Assembly (NCBI GenBank): GCA_963818885.1
Contig: CAWFTP010000004.1
Location: forward strand, 310,001 to 374,000
DNA: 64,000 nt
Direction of reading: 5' to 3'
Origin: DATFDN01 sp963818885
Lineage (GTDB): Bacteria > Pseudomonadota > Alphaproteobacteria > Acetobacterales > Acetobacteraceae
A program made the position numbers and the translations under genes. Positions 58,859 through 64,000 of this stretch are shown piece after piece. Within the stretch, counting starts at the first letter, position 1. Every line of letters begins with the position of its first letter. The notes under the pieces were generated by a model that was not told the origin of the DNA, ran no database searches, and saw only the letters and a list, made by a program, of their open reading frames with translations.

Positions 58859-59725
58859 ATGAGCCGAATCGCCTATGTCAACGGCCAGTACGTCCCGCAG
58901 CGCGAGGCGGCGGTGAACGTGGAGGACCGGGGCTACCAGTTCGCCGACGGCATCTACGAGGTGATCTACCTCCACGGCGGGCGGATGATCGATGCCGACC
59001 TGCATCTCGATCGGCTGGAGCGCTCGCTGCGGGAGCTGCGGCTGACCCCGCCGATGAGCCGGGCGGCGCTGGTCCGGGTGCTCGCCGAGACCGCCCGGCG
59101 CAACCGGGTGACGGACGGCATCGTCTACATGCAGATCACCCGCGGCGTCATGCGGCGCGACCATGCGTTCCCCGCCAAGCCGATCCCGCCCTCCATCGTC
59201 ATCACCTCCCGCCGCACGCCGCCCTATCCGCGCGATCCCGAGGCATGGGCGGCGAGCGCCATCACCCATCCCGACCAGCGTTGGGAGCGCTGCGACATCA
59301 AGACGGTCAGCCTGACCGCCAACGTGCTCGCCAAGCAGGCGGCGCGGGAGAAGGGCGCGGCGGAGGCGTTCATGATCCGCGACGGCATGCTGACCGAGGG
59401 CGCCTCGACCACGATCTGGGTCGTCGATGCCGAGGGGCGGCTGCGCACCCGCCACCTGGATCACGCGGTGCTGCCCGGCTGCACCCGCGGCGCGCTGATC
59501 GCCGAGCTACAGGCGGAAGGGATCGAATTCGAGGAGCGCGCGGTCTCCGAGCCGGAGCTGCGCCGCGCGCGGGAGGCGTTCCTGACCAGCGCCACCAGCT
59601 TCGTGCGCCCGATCGTGAAGCTCGACGGCGAGCCGGTGGGTGACGGCAAGGTGGGGCCGGTGACGCGCCGACTGTTCGAGATCTTCGCCCGTCACGTCAT
59701 GGGCGGGCTGCGCAACGCCGCCTGA
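58859..59725 (+). CDS. dat: D-amino acid aminotransferase (class IV PLP)
   Basis: A 288-residue fold-type IV aminotransferase: MSRIAYVNGQYVPQREAAVNVEDRGYQFADGIYEVI, ITRGVMRRDHAFP, the PLP lysine in DIKTVSLTANVLAKQ, EAFMIRDGMLTEGASTTIWVV and FLTSATSFVRPIV. D-alanine and D-glutamate interconversion is typical. Its 3' end overlaps by 29 bases the convergent heptose gene. Confidence 0.9.
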   Translation: MSRIAYVNGQYVPQREAAVNVEDRGYQFADGIYEVIYLHGGRMIDADLHLDRLERSLRELRLTPPMSRAALVRVLAETARRNRVTDGIVYMQITRGVMRRDHAFPAKPIPPSIVITSRRTPPYPRDPEAWAASAITHPDQRWERCDIKTVSLTANVLAKQAAREKGAAEAFMIRDGMLTEGASTTIWVVDAEGRLRTRHLDHAVLPGCTRGALIAELQAEGIEFEERAVSEPELRRAREAFLTSATSFVRPIVKLDGEPVGDGKVGPVTRRLFEIFARHVMGGLRNAA

Positions 59726-61034
59726 GGATCGGCTCGACGAAGGCGTCGAGGTCGCCGCCGGGGAACAGGTGGCCCTCCATCCCGGCGGCGGCGGCGGCCT
59801 GCATGTCGGTCTGGTTGTCGCCCACCATCACGCAGCGCGCCGGATCGAGCGACCAGGCGCGCAGCAAGGTCGAGCAGCATTCCCGGACCGGGCTTGCGCC
59901 AGTCGCTGGCGCGCCGGTACGCGGGCAAGGGCGCCTCGGGGTGGAACGGGCAGAAGCGGGCGTCGTCGATCGTGCCGCCGCCCGCGCGGATTTCGTCCGC
60001 CATCCAGCCCAGCAGTCCATGCACCGCGTCCTCGTCGTAGAAGCCGCGCGCCACGCCCGACTGGTTGGTGACGACGAAGACGTGCCACCCCGCCTCGGTC
60101 GCGCGCCGCACCGCTTCCCGGGCGCCAGCGGTCCAGATGAAGCGCTCGCGCGTGCCGACATGGCCGAGCTCGTGGTTCAGCACGCCGTCGCGGTCGAGGA
60201 ACAGGGCGGGCCGGGCGAGCCGGGCGGGGAGCTCGGCGCGTGCGCGGGCGAGGTCGTCGGGAATGCCGATGTCGATGAACCAGCCCTCCGCGACGGTCCC
60301 TCGCAGCACGCCCTCGGCGGCGAGCGTGGGGAGGATGTCGCGTTCGAGCGAGCATGTATCGCGCAGCCGGGCGAGGATGCGCCGATCCATGGCGTAGATG
60401 CCGGCGTTCACGAGGGCCGAGCCGGGGGCGTCGGGGCGTTCGCGGAAGGCGGTGACGTGGTCGTCACGAACTACCCCGCCCAAGTAACCCCACCTCACCC
60501 CGTCCCTCTCCGCGCCAAGGGGCGGAGAGGGTGATGAGTTCTTCCCCTCTCCCCCCGCAGCGCGGGGGAGAGGCCGGGTGAGGGGGGAAGCTGCCCAGTT
60601 CCAAGCACCACCACGCCATACCGCCCCGCATCTTCCACGCGCCGCAGCAACACCCGGGCCAGCACCCCCGGCTCCTCCACGCCCAACAGCGCCGCCAGGT
60701 TCGCATCGAGCAACGAATCCCCGTTGCACAGCAGGAAGCGCTCCTCCAATTGCGACGCGGCACCAAACAGCGCTCCGCCCGTGCCGGCCGGCGCCGGCTC
60801 GACCAGCACCTCCACTTCAGCGGGCTTCGGCAGCATCGGCACGAGCCGCTCCATCTCCCGCCGCAGCGCGGGTGCGAGATGCCCCCCGAGGATCAGGAAC
60901 CGCTCGATCCCGAAGCGCTGCATCTCGCGCATCGGCCAGAACAGGAACGGGACGCCGCCGACCGCCAGCACCGGCTTCGGCACCTCACCCGCGAGCGCCC
61001 CGAGCCGCGTTCCCCGCCCGCCGGCGAGGATCAC
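59697..61034 (-). CDS. Heptose-1-P guanylyltransferase / heptose bisphosphate phosphatase fusion (repeat-interrupted, frameshifted)
   Basis: The N-terminal part is a sugar-phosphate nucleotidyltransferase (VILAGGRGTRLGALAGEVPKPVL, GTGGALFGAASQLEERFLLCNGDSLLD). A GmhB-type HAD phosphatase follows (ALFLDRDGVLNHELG, VVTNQSGVARGF, FCPFHPEAPLPAY, WRKPGPGML, VMVGDNQTDMQAA). Two defects exist: a palindromic repeat at 60488-60587 splits the nucleotidyltransferase after GRYGVVVLG and shifts frame; and an extra base near 59866 breaks the HAD domain. The start is a GTG at 61034; a CTG at 61049 overlapping the gmhA stop is possible. If expressed whole it would do two GDP-heptose steps. Confidence 0.8.
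60488..60587. repeat. Palindromic repeat (family A) inside the heptose nucleotidyltransferase gene
   Basis: Ends CCACCTCACCCCG / CCGGGTGAGGGGG with inner hairpins CTCTCCGC...GCGGAGAG and CTCTCCCCCCGC...GCGGGGGAGAG. It lies between the codons for VVVLG and VVRDDHVTAF of the nucleotidyltransferase. Confidence 0.75.
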
Positions 61035-61045
61035 GCACTGGCGGA

Positions 61046-61639
61046 TCAGGGCGGCGGGCAGAGCGCGCGCTCCACCAGGCCGCAGAACACATGCGCGGCG
61101 GTGATGTGGAGCTGCTGGATGATCGCCGTCTCGTCTGCCGGCACGCGCAGCACCGGCTCGCACAACGCCGCCATCTGCCCGCCGGTGCGTCCGGTGAATC
61201 CAAGGCGGTACAAGCCACGCTCCTTCGCCGTTTCCAGCGCGCGCAGCACGTTGGCCGAGCGGCCCGAGGTGGAGATCGCCAGCAGCACGTCGCCGGGCCG
61301 GCCGAGCGCCGCGACCTGACGGGCAAAGACATGCTCGTAGCCGTAGTCGTTGGCCGACGCCGTCATCACCGCCGCGTCCGGCGTCAGCGCGATCGCCGGT
61401 AGCGGCACGCGATCGTACATCAGGCGGGAGACGAACTCGCCCGCGATATGCTGCGCATCCGCGGCGCTGCCGCCGTTCCCCGCGATCATCAGCTTGCCGC
61501 CGGTCTGCATCGCCGCGATGGTGATCCGCGCCATGTCGGCGATGACCGTCCGGACGGTCGCATCCTCGGCGAGCGCCGTCGCCGCGGCGACGGAGCGTGC
61601 GAAGTAGCCGCCGGCCCAGTCGGCGTCGCTTGTCCTCAT
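61046..61639 (-). CDS. gmhA: Sedoheptulose 7-phosphate isomerase
   Basis: A 197-residue SIS-domain isomerase: MQTGGKLMIAGNGGSAADAQHIAGEF, the GmhA signature, DYGYEHVFARQVAALGRPGDVLLAISTSGRSANVLRALE, and the C-terminal AIIQQLHITAAHVFCGLVE with the active-site Gln and His. It converts sedoheptulose 7-phosphate to D-glycero-D-manno-heptose 7-phosphate, the first heptose step. Its stop lies 11 bases before the nucleotidyltransferase start. Confidence 0.95.
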   Translation of the reverse strand: MRTSDADWAGGYFARSVAAATALAEDATVRTVIADMARITIAAMQTGGKLMIAGNGGSAADAQHIAGEFVSRLMYDRVPLPAIALTPDAAVMTASANDYGYEHVFARQVAALGRPGDVLLAISTSGRSANVLRALETAKERGLYRLGFTGRTGGQMAALCEPVLRVPADETAIIQQLHITAAHVFCGLVERALCPPP

Positions 61640-61689
61640 GCCCGCCTGATAGCGGTTTGTTCATCCTTGGCAAGCTATCCGTGCAGGCG

Positions 61690-62863
61690 ATGCCGCGCCC
61701 CGTTTCCGCGCCTCACGCCGACACCCGCCTCGCGCGGGCACGCGCACCGCTGCGGCTGGGCCTCGCGGGCGGGGGGACCGACCTGCCGGCCTATGCCGGG
61801 CGGTTCGGCGGCGCTGTCCTCAACGCCACCATCGACCGCTATGCCTTCGCCTCCGTCGCGGCGCGCACCGACGGGCTTCTGGTGTTCGACGCCGGCGACC
61901 TTGATCGCCGCGAGACGCTGGCGCCCGCCGCGCGGCTGCCGGGGTCGCGCCTTGCGCTCCACCGCGGCGTCTATGAGCGGATGATGCGCGACTTCAACGG
62001 CGGCACGCCGCTCGCGCTGAGCGTCGCAACCGCCGTGGACGCGCCGCTCGGCTCCGGCCTCGGCTCTTCCTCCGCCCTGGTGGTCGCGCTGATCCAGGCC
62101 TATGCGGCGTTTCTCGGCCGCACCCTGGCGCCCGGGAGAGACGGCACGCCTCGCGTGGGCGATCGAACGGCAGGATCTCGGCCTTATCGGCGGCCAGCAG
62201 GACCAGTACGCGGCTGCCTACGGAGGCCTGAACATGATCCGCTTTCCCCCGCGCGGGGACGCCATCGTGGACCGGCTCCGCGTGGCCCCCGTCGTGCTGC
62301 GGGAACTCGAAGCCTCCCTCGTTGTCTGCTTCTCCGGACAGGCGCGCGAGTCCGCGCGGATCGTCGCCGAGCAGGCAAGCAACGTCGCGACGGATGCAGC
62401 GGCGCTCGCGGCGATGCATTGGCTGAAGGAGCGGGTGTTCGCGATGCGCGACGCACTGCTCGACGGCGACCTCGCTGCCTTCGCGGCCGGTCTCGACCGG
62501 TCGTGGCAGGCGAAGAAGGCGACCGCGTCGGGTATCGTGACGCCGGCGACGGAGGCGCTCGAGGGGCTCGCCCGCACCGCCGGGGCGAGCGGCGTGAAGA
62601 TTTCCGGCGCCGGGGGCGGCGGCTTCATGATGTGCGTCGTGCAGCCGGAGCGCCGAGCCCGTCTGATCGCCACCTTGCAGGCCGCCGGCAATCCGACCTA
62701 TCCAGTCCGCCTCACCGATGCCGGGGCCGAGGCATGGACGCTGCACCGCCCGGCCCAGATGTTCCCCGGTCCCGCCGATGAATTCGCGATTACCCCGGCT
62801 GCTTTTTCTCGCCCATCGCATCCCATACCCGCCCAACAAGGGCGAGAAGCTGCGCGCGTATAA
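61690..62863 (+). CDS. hddA: D-glycero-D-manno-heptose 7-phosphate kinase, GHMP family (one frameshift)
   Basis: A GHMP kinase: ARAPLRLGLAGGGTDLPAYA (N-terminal motif), AVDAPLGSGLGSSSALVVALIQA (phosphate loop) and GVKISGAGGGGFMMCV (motif 3). An extra G near 62134-62136 shifts the frame; skipping it gives PGETARLAWAIERQDLGLIGGQQDQYAAAYGG. HddA phosphorylates heptose 7-phosphate at C1. The reading frame runs 86 bases into the next gene with non-typical residues, so its true stop may be nearer 62780. It is divergent from gmhA. Confidence 0.86.
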
Positions 62864-63983
62864 CGTCATCGCCCATCTCGCCGAGCGGTTCGACATCCGC
62901 CTCGGCTGCATCGTCGACAATCCGGCGGACTGGGACGGTGTCGAGGCGCTGCGCCGCCTGTGCAGCGATGTCGGAGCATTTGGCATCAGGCCGATGCCGC
63001 AACGGCTGAAGGCGCTGCTGCGCGCCCGGCCCGGCCGGTCGATGATGCTCGACTACTTCCGCCATCCCGGGCTGCGGCGGTGGACGAGCGACCAGATTGG
63101 TCAGGGAATGGATGTGGCGTTGGTCTACACCGCGGCGATGATGCCCTATGTGCTGCACGCGCCGGTTCCGATCGTCCTCGACATGGTGGACGTCGACTTG
63201 CAGAAATGGGCCATGTACGCGCCACGCGCCCGCTTTCCTATGCGCGCGGTCTGGGCGCGAGAGGCGCGCAACCTGCTCGCCTTCGAGCGGCGGGCGGCAG
63301 CGGCGAGTCGCGTGGCAGCATTGGTCACCCAGCAGGAGGCCGCGTGCTTCGCGGATCTCGCACCCGAGTTGGCGGGCAAGATCGACTATTACGAGATCGG
63401 CATCGATCTGGACGCCTTCTCGCCCGAGGCGAAGTGGCCCGACCCGTTCCCCGATGGCGGACCGCCTCTCGTTTTCACCGGCCACATGGACTACTGGCCA
63501 AACATCGACGCGGTGACGTGGTTCGCCGACGAAGTGATGCCGCTGTTCGCAGACCACTCACCGGCGCCGCAGTTCTGGATCGTCGGCGCCAACCCGTCCA
63601 CCGCCGTCTCCCGTCTCGCCGAGCGCCCAAACATCCATGTCACCGGCCGCGTGCCCGAGGTGCAGCCATATCTGGCGCACGCCGCGGTCAGCGTGAGCCC
63701 CTTGCGCATGGCCCGCGGCATCCAGACGAAGGTAATGGAGGCGATGGCGATGGGCCGCCCCGTCGTCGCCTCGCCGCAGGCCTTCGAGGGCGTTCGAGCC
63801 GCGCCCGGCACCGACCTCCTGGTCGCTGATGGTGCCACGGCGACGGCGCAGGCGATCGCGGCCATCCTGGACGGCGGCTATCCCGATCTCGGTCCATCCG
63901 CCCGTGCGGCGATGGAGCGCAGCTACGCCTGGTCAGCCACCCTCGCCCGCCTGGACGCCCACCTCGCCCGCGCGATGGGGTGA
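62778..63983 (+). CDS. XrtA/PEP-CTERM-associated glycosyltransferase (TIGR03087-like)
   Basis: A 401-residue GT-B glycosyltransferase starting MNSRLPRLLFLAHRIPYPPNKGEKLRAYNVIAHLAERFD, the typical N-terminus of the exosortase-linked family. Further features are LVFTGHMDYWPNIDAVTWFADEVMP, PNIHVTGRVPEVQPYLAHAAVSVSPLRMARGIQTKVMEAMAMGRPVVAS with the nucleotide-sugar-binding Glu. It would act in exopolysaccharide synthesis of an exosortase system, consistent with the PEP-CTERM protein at 38007. The acceptor is unknown. The last 17 bases of the window hold nothing further. Confidence 0.87.
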   Translation: MNSRLPRLLFLAHRIPYPPNKGEKLRAYNVIAHLAERFDIRLGCIVDNPADWDGVEALRRLCSDVGAFGIRPMPQRLKALLRARPGRSMMLDYFRHPGLRRWTSDQIGQGMDVALVYTAAMMPYVLHAPVPIVLDMVDVDLQKWAMYAPRARFPMRAVWAREARNLLAFERRAAAASRVAALVTQQEAACFADLAPELAGKIDYYEIGIDLDAFSPEAKWPDPFPDGGPPLVFTGHMDYWPNIDAVTWFADEVMPLFADHSPAPQFWIVGANPSTAVSRLAERPNIHVTGRVPEVQPYLAHAAVSVSPLRMARGIQTKVMEAMAMGRPVVASPQAFEGVRAAPGTDLLVADGATATAQAIAAILDGGYPDLGPSARAAMERSYAWSATLARLDAHLARAMG

Positions 63984-64000
63984 TCCGCCCTTGGAGGGCA

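Overview
The window is a high-GC, gene-dense chromosomal segment from an aerobic Gram-negative bacterium, most likely an alphaproteobacterium (Rhodospirillales/Acetobacteraceae-like or a related soil lineage). The evidence is gene content: a bc1-type Rieske protein, a Coq7-type ubiquinone hydroxylase, PQQ and flavin dehydrogenases, DsbB, a TonB-like protein, SPOR and M16 genes, and many four-base start/stop overlaps. No rRNA, tRNA, CRISPR array or insertion sequence was found. No gene-free stretch reaches 300 bases; the longest (38502-38731) holds only a ribosome binding site.

Layout. 1-2.6 kb: end of a SPOR protein, an ECF sigma/DUF4142/cupredoxin unit, and two small lipoproteins. 2.6-8.6 kb, minus: a CoA-binding/MetY fusion, a methyltransferase-glycosyltransferase, a Rieske protein and a PQQ alcohol dehydrogenase. 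8.7-11 kb: an ATPase/winged-helix regulator with a tautomerase. 11-19.4 kb: PhyH, Coq7, DsbB, GST, a HisD-family enzyme, a MATE pump, an MmyB-type regulator and an antiporter. 19.5-24.7 kb, plus: three acyl-CoA dehydrogenases with a FitAB-type toxin-antitoxin pair in between. 24.7-38.9 kb: exonuclease, TonB-like protein, aldolase, GlgX, an LLM monooxygenase, an acyl-CoA ligase/thiolase/DUF35/V4R cluster, an endolysin, a beta-propeller and a PEP-CTERM protein. 38.9-49.1 kb: a branched-chain-type ABC transporter on the minus strand, split by an opposite-strand NitT/TauT-type ABC cassette. 49.2-56.1 kb, minus: RidA, SDR, a bifunctional aryl-CoA monooxygenase, cofC, cofD, cofE and an F420-dependent glucose-6-phosphate dehydrogenase homologue. 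56.2-64 kb: aat, an M16 peptidase, a D-amino acid aminotransferase, the GDP-heptose pathway and an exosortase-associated glycosyltransferase.

The most interesting system is the tightly overlapped minus-strand run from the FGD homologue (56141) through cofE-cofD-cofC, the salicylyl/2-aminobenzoyl-CoA monooxygenase, an SDR and RidA, followed by livK and livH. It joins synthesis and reduction of coenzyme F420 to an aerobic CoA-thioester aromatic pathway and its probable uptake system. Two genes of this run carry N-terminal extensions encoded by palindromic repeats inserted in frame. The same repeat family ends an exonuclease gene and interrupts a heptose nucleotidyltransferase gene.

About fourteen otherwise conserved genes carry single-base frameshifts, nearly all +1. 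I treat these as probable sequence errors rather than decay and give full-length spans.
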